A stretch of DNA of 64,000 bases from Acidobacteriota bacterium (GTDB lineage: Bacteria; Acidobacteriota; Vicinamibacteria; Vicinamibacterales; UBA2999). The position numbers were made by a program, and so were the translations under genes. Of this stretch, positions 9,807 to 18,883 are shown in pieces; position 1 is the stretch's first letter; each line of letters begins with the position of its first letter. The stretch spans positions 1 through 64,000 of the forward strand of contig JACPTI010000118.1 in the NCBI GenBank assembly GCA_016192845.1. The letters run 5' to 3'. The notes under the pieces are model-generated. The model was not told the DNA's origin, made no database searches, and saw only the letters and a program-made list of their open reading frames with translations.

Positions 9807-12800
9807 CCGTGGTAAGGGGGTCAGACGCCGGCGACCGGGGTCTGACCCCCACAGACGGCGATGCCCGTGCGCTCATCAGCTTCGCGCTCGACGCAACGCT
9901 CCTCGTCGAGGCCGCCGCGGGCACGGGGAAGACGACCGAGCTGGTGCAGCGCATCGTGCGCGTGATTGCCGAAGGGCGCGCCGACGTCCGCGGGATCGTG
10001 GCCGTGACGTTCACGGAGAAGGCGGCAGGCGAGCTGAAGCTGCGCCTCCGGCAGCGGCTCGAGGAGGAGCGGCACCGGACGGACGATCCCGGCGCCGCGG
10101 CGCGGCTGTCGGCCGCGGTCCAGAACCTGGAAGAAGCGCATGTCAGCACGATTCACGGATTCTGCGCGGATCTGCTGCGGGAGCGCCCCGTGGAAGCCGG
10201 CGTCGATCCGCTGTTTCGGGTGCTCACGGAGGACCAGGCGCGACGGCTCTTCGATCAGGCGTTCGAGGGCTGGCTCCAGCATCAGCTGGAACGGCCGCCG
10301 GAAGGGGTCCGCCGGTCCCTCCGCCGGGCGGGCCGCGGGTTCCGTCCCGGCGAGCCGGACGAGGATGGGCCGATCGAGCGGCTGCGCCGGGCGGCCTACG
10401 AACTCACCGAGTGGCGCGATTTCCAGGGCGCGTGGGCGCGGGAGCCGTTCGACCGCGCCGGGGCGGTGGCGCGCCTGGTCGATCTCGTACACGCGTGCGC
10501 CGATTATTCCGCCAATCCTTCGTATGCCGGTGACAACCTGTTCCTCGACACCGAGCCGGTGAGGCGGCTCAGCCGAGAACTGCGGCGACGCCCGGATCCT
10601 GGATCCCCGATCCTGGATCCCGATCTCGACGGCCTGGAAGCGCAGCTGATCGATCTGCGCCGCAACCGCGACTTCAGACGTGCGCGGAAGGGGAGTGGAC
10701 CGACCTACGGCAAGGGCGTCACGCGGGCACAGGTGCTCGAGGCGCGCGACGCGCTGGCGGAGGCGCTGGCGGAATTCCAGGTGCGCGTCGACGCGGATCT
10801 TGCGGCCGTTCTGCACGGGGAGCTGCTCGAGTGTGTCGGCGAATACGAGCGGCTCAAGGCGCGCGAAGGGGCGATGGATTTCCTCGACCTGCTGCTGCGC
10901 GCGCGCGATCTGGTGCGCGACCGCGGCGACGTGCGGGCGCACTTCCAGACGCGCTTCACCCGGATCTTCGTCGACGAGTTCCAGGATACCGATCCGCTGC
11001 AGGCGGAGCTCCTGCTGCTGCTCGCCTCGGCCGATCCCGGCGAGACCGACTGGGAGCGCGTCTCGCCGGTGCCGGGCAAGCTGTTCATCGTCGGCGATCC
11101 GAAGCAGTCGATCTACCGGTTCCGGCGCGCCGATGTCGATACCTACCTGCGCGTCTGCAAGCAGTTGACGTGGTCGGGAGCCCGGCAGGTCGAGCTGCGC
11201 AGGAGCTTCCGCAGCGTGCCGAACATCCAGCGCGCCGTGAACCTGGCATTCCGGCCGGTCATGGACGGCGATCCGGAGGCGCTGCAGGCGCGCTATGTCC
11301 CGCTCGAGCCGGTACGCGCCAATTACGCGGGTCAACCGTCGGTGGTGGCGCTCCCGGTTCCCGAGCCGTACGCCCAGCGGTTCATCGCGGCCCGGCAAAT
11401 AGAACGGTCGCTCCCCGACGCGGTCGGCGCGTACGTGGAGTGGCTCATCAATCACAGCGGCTGGGACGTGACCGAGCGCCGCGATCCGGAGGCCCGCGTG
11501 CCGATCGAGGCGCGCCACATCTGCATCCTGTTCCGCCGGTTTCTCAGCTACGGCGAGGACGTCACGCGTCCGTACGTGGAGGCGCTCGAGGCGCGGGGCA
11601 TCCGCCATCTGCTCGTCGGCGGCAGGAGCTTTCACGGCCGCGACGAAATCGAGACGCTGCGCGCCGCGCTGATGGCGATCGAGTGGCCGGACGACCAGCT
11701 CTCCGTGTTCGCGACGCTGCGGGGGGCGCTCTTTGCGGTCGGCGACGAGGAGTTGCTCGAGTACTACCGGGCGGCCCGGTGCTTCCACCCGTTCCGCGTG
11801 CCCGATCTCCTGCCGATGCACCTCCAGCCGATTCGCGACGCCCTGGAGTGCCTCGCCGCGCTGCACCGGGCGAGGAATCGCCGGCCGGTCGCGGATACGA
11901 TCGCGGCGCTGCTGGAGCGGACGCGCGCGCACGTCGGGATCGTGCTGCGCCCCGGCGGCGAGCAGGCGCTGGCCAACGTGCTGCACGTCGCCGAGCTGGC
12001 GCGGCAGTACGAGATGGACGGCGGCATGTCGTTCCGCGGCTTCGTCGACTCACTCCGGGCCGAGGCGTCGGTGCGCCAGCCGGCGGAGGCGCCGATCCTC
12101 GAAGAAGGGAGCGACGGCGTGCGGCTGATGACGGTGCACAAGGCGAAGGGCCTCGAGTTTCCGGTGGTGATTCTCGCGGACCTGACCGCCAGGCTGACGC
12201 CGTTCGAGGCGTCGCGGCACCTGGATCCGCGCCGGAAGGTGTGCGCGCTGCGCATCGGTGGATGGTCGCCGAAGGACCTCAACGATCACCGGGACCTCGA
12301 GCTCGAGCGCGAGCGGGCGGAAGGCGAGCGCATCGCGTACGTGGCCGCGACGCGCGCGCGCGACCTCCTCGTCGTGCCCGCCGTCGGCGACGAGCCGTAT
12401 GCGGACGGATGGATTGCGCCGCTCAACAAGGCGGTCTATCCGCCCGAGACCGCGCGGCGTCACCACGCGGCGGCGCGCGGCTGCCCGTTCTTCAAGAGCC
12501 GCGACTCGGTACTCAAGCGGCCGGATGGCGATCCGGCCTCGTCGCTCACGGTGTGTCCGGGGGAACATCGCGTTCGCGTCGACGTGGTGTCCGACTCTAG
12601 CCGGACCGTTACGCCCGACGGGGACGTCACCGTCGTCTGGTGGGCACCTGATGCACTGGCGCTCGGCGCGCAGACCACCTTCGGCCTGCGCCGCGACGAC
12701 CTGATCGTCCGCGACGTGGCGCCGGCCGTGCTGCGCGCGCGGCTCGACGAGTACACGTCATGGCGGCAGGCGCGCGAGGCGGCACTCGCATCGGCGGGGA

Positions 12801-13354
12801 AACCGTCGGTCGACGTGGTCACGGCGACGGAGTATGCCGGGATCCGGGATCCGGGATCCGGGATCCGGCACGTCGACGTCACGATCGAGACGGTGTCATC
12901 GGGTGACGCGCGACCTGGCGGCGCCCGCTTCGGGACGCTGGTGCACGCTTTGCTCGCCGACGCGCCGCTCGGGGGAGATCACGATACGGTCCGGCGGCTG
13001 GCAGAGGTGCACGGACGGGTCCTCGGCGCGACGCCCGAGGAGGTGTCGGCGGCCGGCGACGCTGCACGCCTGGTGCTGCAGCACCCGATCCTTCGCGAGG
13101 CGGCGCGCGCCGCCTCGGCGGGCGTCTGCTATCGCGAAACGCCGGTGACCTGGCGGCTGGACGACGGCCGCCTGGTGGAGGGAAGCGTCGACCTGGCCTT
13201 CGTCGCCGGCGACGAGGTGGTGGTCGTCGACTTCAAGACCGATCGGGAGCTCGACGGCGCCCTGGAACGGTACGAGCGGCAGGTGCGCCTCTACGCGGCC
13301 GCCGTCGGCGCCGCGCTCGGGCGGCGTGCACGCGCGGTGCTGATGCGGGTCTGA
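9803..13354 (+). CDS. AddA/RecB-like UvrD-family helicase-nuclease
   Basis: AAAGTGKTTELVQRI Walker A, VDEFQDTDPLQ, GDPKQSIYRFRRAD, VHKAKGLEFPVVILADLT, C-term VVVDFKTDRE nuclease motif; GTG start overlaps upstream stop. Confidence 0.85.
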   Translation: MTVVRGSDAGDRGLTPTDGDARALISFALDATLLVEAAAGTGKTTELVQRIVRVIAEGRADVRGIVAVTFTEKAAGELKLRLRQRLEEERHRTDDPGAAARLSAAVQNLEEAHVSTIHGFCADLLRERPVEAGVDPLFRVLTEDQARRLFDQAFEGWLQHQLERPPEGVRRSLRRAGRGFRPGEPDEDGPIERLRRAAYELTEWRDFQGAWAREPFDRAGAVARLVDLVHACADYSANPSYAGDNLFLDTEPVRRLSRELRRRPDPGSPILDPDLDGLEAQLIDLRRNRDFRRARKGSGPTYGKGVTRAQVLEARDALAEALAEFQVRVDADLAAVLHGELLECVGEYERLKAREGAMDFLDLLLRARDLVRDRGDVRAHFQTRFTRIFVDEFQDTDPLQAELLLLLASADPGETDWERVSPVPGKLFIVGDPKQSIYRFRRADVDTYLRVCKQLTWSGARQVELRRSFRSVPNIQRAVNLAFRPVMDGDPEALQARYVPLEPVRANYAGQPSVVALPVPEPYAQRFIAARQIERSLPDAVGAYVEWLINHSGWDVTERRDPEARVPIEARHICILFRRFLSYGEDVTRPYVEALEARGIRHLLVGGRSFHGRDEIETLRAALMAIEWPDDQLSVFATLRGALFAVGDEELLEYYRAARCFHPFRVPDLLPMHLQPIRDALECLAALHRARNRRPVADTIAALLERTRAHVGIVLRPGGEQALANVLHVAELARQYEMDGGMSFRGFVDSLRAEASVRQPAEAPILEEGSDGVRLMTVHKAKGLEFPVVILADLTARLTPFEASRHLDPRRKVCALRIGGWSPKDLNDHRDLELERERAEGERIAYVAATRARDLLVVPAVGDEPYADGWIAPLNKAVYPPETARRHHAAARGCPFFKSRDSVLKRPDGDPASSLTVCPGEHRVRVDVVSDSSRTVTPDGDVTVVWWAPDALALGAQTTFGLRRDDLIVRDVAPAVLRARLDEYTSWRQAREAALASAGKPSVDVVTATEYAGIRDPGSGIRHVDVTIETVSSGDARPGGARFGTLVHALLADAPLGGDHDTVRRLAEVHGRVLGATPEEVSAAGDAARLVLQHPILREAARAASAGVCYRETPVTWRLDDGRLVEGSVDLAFVAGDEVVVVDFKTDRELDGALERYERQVRLYAAAVGAALGRRARAVLMRV
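9816..9850. repeat. GGGGTCAGACCCC-type palindrome at the 5' end of the helicase gene
   Basis: GGGGGTCAGAC...GTCTGACCCCC, 11-bp perfect arms. Confidence 0.9.
10592..10627. repeat. Degenerate GGATCCC/GGATCCT heptamer repeat in the AddA-like gene
   Basis: cccggatcctggatccccgatcctggatcccgatc. Confidence 0.75.
12837..12869. repeat. In-frame heptamer GATCCGG tandem repeat in the AddA-like gene
   Basis: ccgggatccgggatccgggatccgggatccgg, encoding GIRDPGSGIR; reverse complement of the 7755 array. Confidence 0.9.
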
Positions 13355-13467
13355 AAGCTGCGCCGGGTCCGCATCGGCACCCCATCGACCAGGCGCGATG
13401 GGGACGCCGCCGCGGAACCCGGCTATGTGCGTCCGCAAAGCAGCCGGCGCCAGCCGATGTATTTGGT

Positions 13468-13839
13468 CTATTTGGCGTGCGCTGCGGCGCGCTCGGCCGG
13501 CGCGATCCCCATCAGCTCGGCGTGCGAGCCCATGTGCGCCTTGACGATCGCCTCGGCGCGCGCCACCGCGTCGGGATCGCCCGCGCGGTACACCGCGTTT
13601 GCCTGGATCAGACCCCTCTGGCTGGCAGGCGTCGACTCGGGGCTGTCGTAGATGGCGGCCACGGGACAGGCCGGCACGCACGCCCCGCAATCGATGCACT
13701 CGTCGGGATGGATGTACAGCATGCTGGCGGTCGCGAACTCCGGCTCATCCTTCCGCGGATGGATGCAGTCGACCGGACAGACGTCGACGCACGAACTGTC
13801 CTTGGTGCCAATGCACGGATCAGTGATGACGAAAGCCAT
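13468..13839 (-). CDS. Ferredoxin family protein (two Fe-S cluster motifs)
   Basis: MAFVITDPCIGTKDSSCVDVCPVDCIH... PDECIDCGACVPACPVAAIY. Confidence 0.85.
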   Translation of the reverse strand: MAFVITDPCIGTKDSSCVDVCPVDCIHPRKDEPEFATASMLYIHPDECIDCGACVPACPVAAIYDSPESTPASQRGLIQANAVYRAGDPDAVARAEAIVKAHMGSHAELMGIAPAERAAAHAK

Positions 13840-13909
13840 GACGCGACAGCTTACACAAAAACCGGGCGGTTTGAAAATGGGGCCGCCGAAGCGGAGCGAA
13901 GGCGGGCCG

Positions 13910-14998
13910 CTACCGTACGAAGCGGATGAGGTGGCGCGATTCGCCGAGCATGAAGAACCGCGCCCACTCGCCCGCGGTCTTGTCGGTGCCGGAGCCTTCC
14001 TCGAGGCCGAGCACCTGCGGGTACCACGTGCCGCCCTTCAGGATCCGGACGGGTGCGGACCACTGGCGCGGATCCGTCAGCGAAGGAGCGAACGAGACGT
14101 ACACACCCTCCTGCTCGTAGCCGACGTTCTTGGCGCGGCTCATGAGCATGACGTAGTGGCCGACGTGCGTGTTCCAGTGGACGGACGGTCCCCAGAACGC
14201 GTCGACGGCCGCATCGGCATCGTGCCACGACTCGGCCGCGGGGAAGATTGGCGTCGCCGACGGATAGATCCAGCGCTCTGCCCCGGCGTTGCGCAGCGGA
14301 GTGCCGGGTACCCACGCGCCGTTCCGCCATACCGTGACTTTGCCGACCGGTGCGTCGCGATCGGCCCATGCCAGGCGGGCGACGCCGACGCCCTGCGACA
14401 TCTGGGTGCGCAGGTACAGGGAATAGAAGAAGTACAGGTCGCGCGATTCGGCGTCGAGTTGCACGGTGAAGTCGCCGACGCCGCCGACGAAGTACGCGTT
14501 GTCCGTGCTGCACGCGTAGGACCGTGGCGGCGCCTCGAGAATGATGCCGAGGTCCTCCCATCTGTTGCCCCGGTCGCGCGACCTGGCGGCGCCGATCCGC
14601 GGGATCACTCTGTCGGTGCGTCCGCACACCTCCGCGGGAATTTCGTTGTGGTAGTAGCCGTACCAGGTGCCGTCGACGTCGCGGACGATTGACTCCATCC
14701 AGACCCCGCCGCCCGGCCACGGTGTCAGCGCCACCCGCCGCGCTGCGTTCATCGTCGTCAGATCGCGGCCCCATGCCCGCCGCGGCGTGCCCGACTCGGA
14801 CGTCATGACGAACAGGAGGCTGCGGCCGGCCACGCGCTCCCAGACGGCAGGACTGTTGCTGTCGACTTCGCCGGGAAGGTAGAGCAGCGGCGCCGACCGG
14901 AGCTCGACGCGCGGGATTGAGGTGCGGTTCTGGGCGTCGACCGCCGTCGACATGTGAAGCAAAACAATGACGGCGGCCGCGGCAAGTACAATTCGCAT
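13910..14998 (-). CDS. Secreted beta-propeller-like protein (possible GH43/DUF4185-like)
   Basis: Signal peptide; VWMESIVRDVDGTWYGYYHNE, YFFYSLYL, HYVMLMSRAKN. Confidence 0.55.
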   Translation of the reverse strand: MRIVLAAAAVIVLLHMSTAVDAQNRTSIPRVELRSAPLLYLPGEVDSNSPAVWERVAGRSLLFVMTSESGTPRRAWGRDLTTMNAARRVALTPWPGGGVWMESIVRDVDGTWYGYYHNEIPAEVCGRTDRVIPRIGAARSRDRGNRWEDLGIILEAPPRSYACSTDNAYFVGGVGDFTVQLDAESRDLYFFYSLYLRTQMSQGVGVARLAWADRDAPVGKVTVWRNGAWVPGTPLRNAGAERWIYPSATPIFPAAESWHDADAAVDAFWGPSVHWNTHVGHYVMLMSRAKNVGYEQEGVYVSFAPSLTDPRQWSAPVRILKGGTWYPQVLGLEEGSGTDKTAGEWARFFMLGESRHLIRFVR

Positions 14999-15177
14999 CG
15001 TACCTTAAATACGACGCGCTCGCCTTCCGAGTTGACGCCATCGCACGTGAGGCTCGCCTACCTGTTCGTGCCGGGCGAGTACGCGGCGAACGTCAGGTCG
15101 TGTACTGTGGTAACGGCGGCGCCGGCGGCCGACGCCTCCGACCGTTTCCCCTTGCTGGCTGAACGAGACGTGGACCT

Positions 15178-17583
15178 GTGATATTCCCGCTGGCGCTCGT
15201 CGTCTTTTTTGCGTCGGGCTTCGCGGCGCTGCTGTACCAGGTGATCTGGCAGCGGATACTCGCGATCTTTTCCGGGGCCGACGTCTACTCGGCCACCGTG
15301 ATCGTGGCGGCGTTCATGGGCGGGCTCGGTGTCGGGCACATCGCAGGCGGCCACGTGGCCGATCGGGTCACGCGCCGGACGAGCCTGCTGCTGTTCGGCG
15401 GGGCCGAGCTGGCGATCGCGGTGTTCGGCCTGTTCAGCGGCGCGCTGTACTACGACGTGCTGTACGAGCGGCTGGGCGCGGTTGGCCTGGGGCGTGGGAC
15501 GATCGCCGGCATCCTGTTCGGCAGCCTGCTGTGGCCGACCTTCTTCATGGGCGCGTCGCTGCCGCTGCTCTCCCGCGCGCTGACCGACCGGATCGACCGC
15601 GCCGCGTCGGCCGTCGGCGCGCTGTACGGCTGCAACACGCTCGGCGCCGCGGCCGGCGCCATCGTCGCCACCTGGGCGCTGCTCCCCGCGCTCGGGCTCG
15701 AGGGGAGCCTCCGCGTCGGTGCGACGCTCAATGCCGCGTGCGCCGCGGCCCTGTTGCCGCTGGCGTGGCGGATGGTGGGGTCAGACCCCGGTGACGAGGC
15801 GTATCGACCCCTTGAGTCGGGTCATCACTGGGGTCAGACCCCGGTGACGCCTCCTCACGGAGGTCTGACCCCATTTCTCTTTTGGGCCGTCATCTACGGG
15901 TTCGCGGGGTTCCTGGCGCTCTCGTACGAAATCGTCTGGTTCCGGCTGCTTGGTATCGTGGTGAAGTCGACCGCCTTCACCTTCGGCACCCTCCTGGCGC
16001 TCTACCTGGCAGGGATCGGCCTCGGCGCGCTCGTCGGGAGCGCCCGCGCGCCGCGGGCCCGGCGTCCGGCGCGCGCGTTCTTCCTGCTCCAGGCCGCCGC
16101 GGGCCTCTCGGCCGGCCTCCTGCTCGCGCTCTTTATCGTCGTGGCCGACGACGCCAGGGCATTGCGGGGGTACTTCGCCGGCTACGAGCCGCTGAGCGTG
16201 CGCGACAGCGTCCACGCGCTGCGGACGCTCGTGCTGAATGTTCTGCCCGGCCCGGACGTCGAGACCGGCGTGCCGGCAAACTTCCTGCGGCTGTACGTGC
16301 TCGTGCCGCTGCTCCTCGTCGTGCCGCCGACGTTTCTCATGGGGTGCGCCTTTCCGTACCTGCAGCGCGTCGTGCAAACCGACGTCAGCCGCATCGGCCG
16401 TCGCGTCGGCGGGGTGCTGCTGGCGAACATCGTCGGCAGCATGCTGGGCACCGCCGTGACGGGGTGGCTGTTCCTCGGCGTGCTGGGGACCGCGGCAACC
16501 TTGAAGCTGCTCGCCGCGCTGAGCAGCGTATTCCTGCTGTTTGCGCTGGTGAGCCCGCGTCATGAAGGAGACGAGCTGGAGCTGCGGGCGGCCGGCGCCA
16601 GCGGCTCCCCGCGCCGGCTCGCCTGGTCGGGCGGGTCTTCGGCCCGCGCGCTCGTGCTGGCCATCGGCTTGGCGGCCGCCGCTTCGGTGTCAATCGTCGC
16701 GATGATGCCGAACGGCGCCGAGCTCTGGGCACGCCTTCACGGCACGACGGTCGATCGCATCGTTTTTGCCGAAGACAACTCGGGCCTCGCGCTCATCAAG
16801 GCGGAGCACGACGACCTGAGCGGCCCCAAGATCGTGTTTGCGAACGGCGTCGGGCAGAGCGTCATTCCGTACGGCGACATCCATACCGCGCTCGGGGCGC
16901 TTCCGGCGCTCGTGCACGCCGATCCGCGCGAGATCGCCATCATCGGCCTGGGATCGGGCGATACGGTGTATGCGGCGGCAAGCCGCGCCGAGACCGTCCA
17001 CGTCACGTGCGTCGAGATCATCCGGCCGCAGCTCGGGACGCTGCAGGAGCTGGCGCGCCGCGATGCATACGGGGGGCTGCGCGCGCTGCTCGCGGATCCA
17101 CGCGTCGAGCACGTCTTCGGCGACGGCCGGGCGTATCTGATGCGCACCACGCGCCGGTTCGACATCATCGAAGCCGATGCCCTCCGGCCCACCAGCGCGT
17201 ACTCCGGCAATCTCTACTCGGACGAGTATTTCACGCTCGTCAGGGATCGCCTCAAGCCGAACGGCGTGGCGGCCACATGGGCGCCGACCGCGCGCGTGCA
17301 CGACACCTTTATCCGCGTCTTTCCCTACGTGATCAGCATGCCGGGCATCCTGCTCGGCAGCAACGAGCCGTTTGCGATCGATCGGGCGGCGGTGGCGGCG
17401 CGCATGGCGGATCCGCGCGTGCGCGAGCACTACGCGCGGGCCGGCGTCGATCTCGACGCGCTGCTTGGGCCGTACCTGGACGGCGAGTCGGCCCGCTTCG
17501 GTCCCGACTTCGACCGCGGTACGCTCGTCGACCTCAATACGGATCTGTTTCCGAAGGACGAATACGATCTCTCGCCGCCCTGA
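15178..17583 (+). CDS. Membrane-fused spermidine synthase-like (polyamine aminopropyltransferase-like) protein
   Basis: Multi-TM N-terminus (ALLYQVIWQRIL, GGLGVGHIAGG) plus IIGLGSGDTVYAA and FDIIEADALRP methyltransferase-fold motifs. Confidence 0.8.
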   Translation: MIFPLALVVFFASGFAALLYQVIWQRILAIFSGADVYSATVIVAAFMGGLGVGHIAGGHVADRVTRRTSLLLFGGAELAIAVFGLFSGALYYDVLYERLGAVGLGRGTIAGILFGSLLWPTFFMGASLPLLSRALTDRIDRAASAVGALYGCNTLGAAAGAIVATWALLPALGLEGSLRVGATLNAACAAALLPLAWRMVGSDPGDEAYRPLESGHHWGQTPVTPPHGGLTPFLFWAVIYGFAGFLALSYEIVWFRLLGIVVKSTAFTFGTLLALYLAGIGLGALVGSARAPRARRPARAFFLLQAAAGLSAGLLLALFIVVADDARALRGYFAGYEPLSVRDSVHALRTLVLNVLPGPDVETGVPANFLRLYVLVPLLLVVPPTFLMGCAFPYLQRVVQTDVSRIGRRVGGVLLANIVGSMLGTAVTGWLFLGVLGTAATLKLLAALSSVFLLFALVSPRHEGDELELRAAGASGSPRRLAWSGGSSARALVLAIGLAAAASVSIVAMMPNGAELWARLHGTTVDRIVFAEDNSGLALIKAEHDDLSGPKIVFANGVGQSVIPYGDIHTALGALPALVHADPREIAIIGLGSGDTVYAAASRAETVHVTCVEIIRPQLGTLQELARRDAYGGLRALLADPRVEHVFGDGRAYLMRTTRRFDIIEADALRPTSAYSGNLYSDEYFTLVRDRLKPNGVAATWAPTARVHDTFIRVFPYVISMPGILLGSNEPFAIDRAAVAARMADPRVREHYARAGVDLDALLGPYLDGESARFGPDFDRGTLVDLNTDLFPKDEYDLSPP
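15777..15872. repeat. Three GGGGTCAGACCCC-type palindrome units in frame inside the membrane-synthase gene
   Basis: ggggtcagacccc at 15777 and 15830, ggtctgacccc at 15862; encodes GSDPGDEAYRPLESGHHWGQTPVTPPHGGLTP. Confidence 0.92.
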
Positions 17584-18110
17584 TGGAACAACGCGTGTTC
17601 GGCCGCACGGGTCTGCGCGTGCCGGTCGTCGGCATGGGCACGTGGCAGACCTACGACGTCCGCGGGACGGAGGTCGAAGCGCGCCGCGCGGTCACCGACG
17701 CGGCGTTCGAGACCGGCGCGACGTTCTTCGTCCACAATCTGGTCGCGTGGCCGCGGCGGCTCGCCGCGCTCGAGCGATGGCGCGCGGCGGGATCGGTCCG
17801 CGTCATCGGCCTGACGCACTACAGCCCCGACACCTTTGCGGAGCTCCGGCGGGCGATGGCGGACCGCCGGGTCGGCGCGATCCAGATCCCGTACAACCCG
17901 CTTGAACGGGACGTGGAAAGCGTTATCCTTCCAGCCGCGGCCGACCTCGGGCTGGGCGTCATCGTGATGCGGCCGCTCGGCGAGGGCAGGCTGGCGCGCC
18001 GGCGCGTCACGCCCGAGGCCAGCCCTGCGCCTGGGTCCGGTCGCGTCGCGACCGGACCGTGGTTGGGGCCCGAGGAACGGGCGTACGTCGCGAGGCTTGC
18101 AACCGCATGA
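17583..18110 (+). pseudogene. Aldo/keto reductase with two internal deletions
   Basis: FGRTGLRVPVVGMGTWQTYDVRG...ETGATFF joined to VHNLVAWPRRL...IQIPYNPLERDVE...VIVMRPLGEG, then joined to GPWLGPEERAYVARLA; catalytic Asp/Tyr/Lys segment absent. Confidence 0.75.
18034..18058. repeat. Perfect palindrome GGTCCGGTCGCG-T-CGCGACCGGACC inside the AKR remnant
   Basis: 12-bp perfect arms, 1-nt centre. Confidence 0.9.
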
Positions 18111-18883
18111 AGCGCATCCTGAAGATTGCGGCGCTCGTGGTCCTGCTGGTAGTCGTTGCCGTCGCGGGACTGTTCGCGGTGACGTTCATGGGACGCCAGT
18201 CGCTCGCCGACGGCTACGAAATCAACCGCGTCCGTGTGGTCGCCGACGGATTCTCCGGCATGGCGATCATCCGTCTCGACGACGGGCGCGTGGCGCTCGT
18301 CGACGCGGGAGACGACCCGGAAGGCGCGGCCGTGCTCGCCGAGCTGCAGCGGCGTCAGCTCGGCCCCGAGGCGGTCGCCGCGGTGCTGCTCACGCATGGA
18401 CACCCGGACCATCTGGGCGCTATCGCACGCTTTCCACGCGCGGAGGTGATGGCGCTCGAGGCGGAGGTGCCGCTCGTCGAAGGACGCGCCGGCGCGCGAG
18501 GCCCGCTGCCGCGCCTCTTCCCGGTGAGCCCGACCGGCGTGAAGGTCACGCGCGTGCTGCGGGACGGCGACGTGGTGACGGTTGGCGGCGTGCCGATCCG
18601 GGTGTACGCCGTGCCGGGCCATACCGGCGGCAGCGCCGCCTATTACGTCGACGGCGCCCTGCTCGTTGGCGACTCCGCGGATATCGCGAGCGACGGCAGC
18701 CTGCAGGGGGCGCCGTGGATCTTCAGCGACAGCCAGGCGGAGAACCGGGCGTCGCTCGTGCGGCTCGAGCGGCGGCTGGTCGCCGACGGCGCGGCGGTGA
18801 AGGCGATTGTCCCGGCACATTCGGGAGCGGGAGAGGGAGCGGCGTTGACGAGCTTCGCGCGCACCAACCGGGAGAGACCATGA
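18107..18883 (+). CDS. MBL-fold metallohydrolase, membrane anchored
   Basis: LLTHGHPDHLGAI, VPGHTGGSAAYYV, N-terminal TM. Confidence 0.88.
   Translation: MKRILKIAALVVLLVVVAVAGLFAVTFMGRQSLADGYEINRVRVVADGFSGMAIIRLDDGRVALVDAGDDPEGAAVLAELQRRQLGPEAVAAVLLTHGHPDHLGAIARFPRAEVMALEAEVPLVEGRAGARGPLPRLFPVSPTGVKVTRVLRDGDVVTVGGVPIRVYAVPGHTGGSAAYYVDGALLVGDSADIASDGSLQGAPWIFSDSQAENRASLVRLERRLVADGAAVKAIVPAHSGAGEGAALTSFARTNRERP

Noticed and set aside
9821-11986. 721-aa minus-strand ORF under the helicase gene
   Set aside because: Antisense to a motif-confirmed UvrD-family gene; no domain-like segments.
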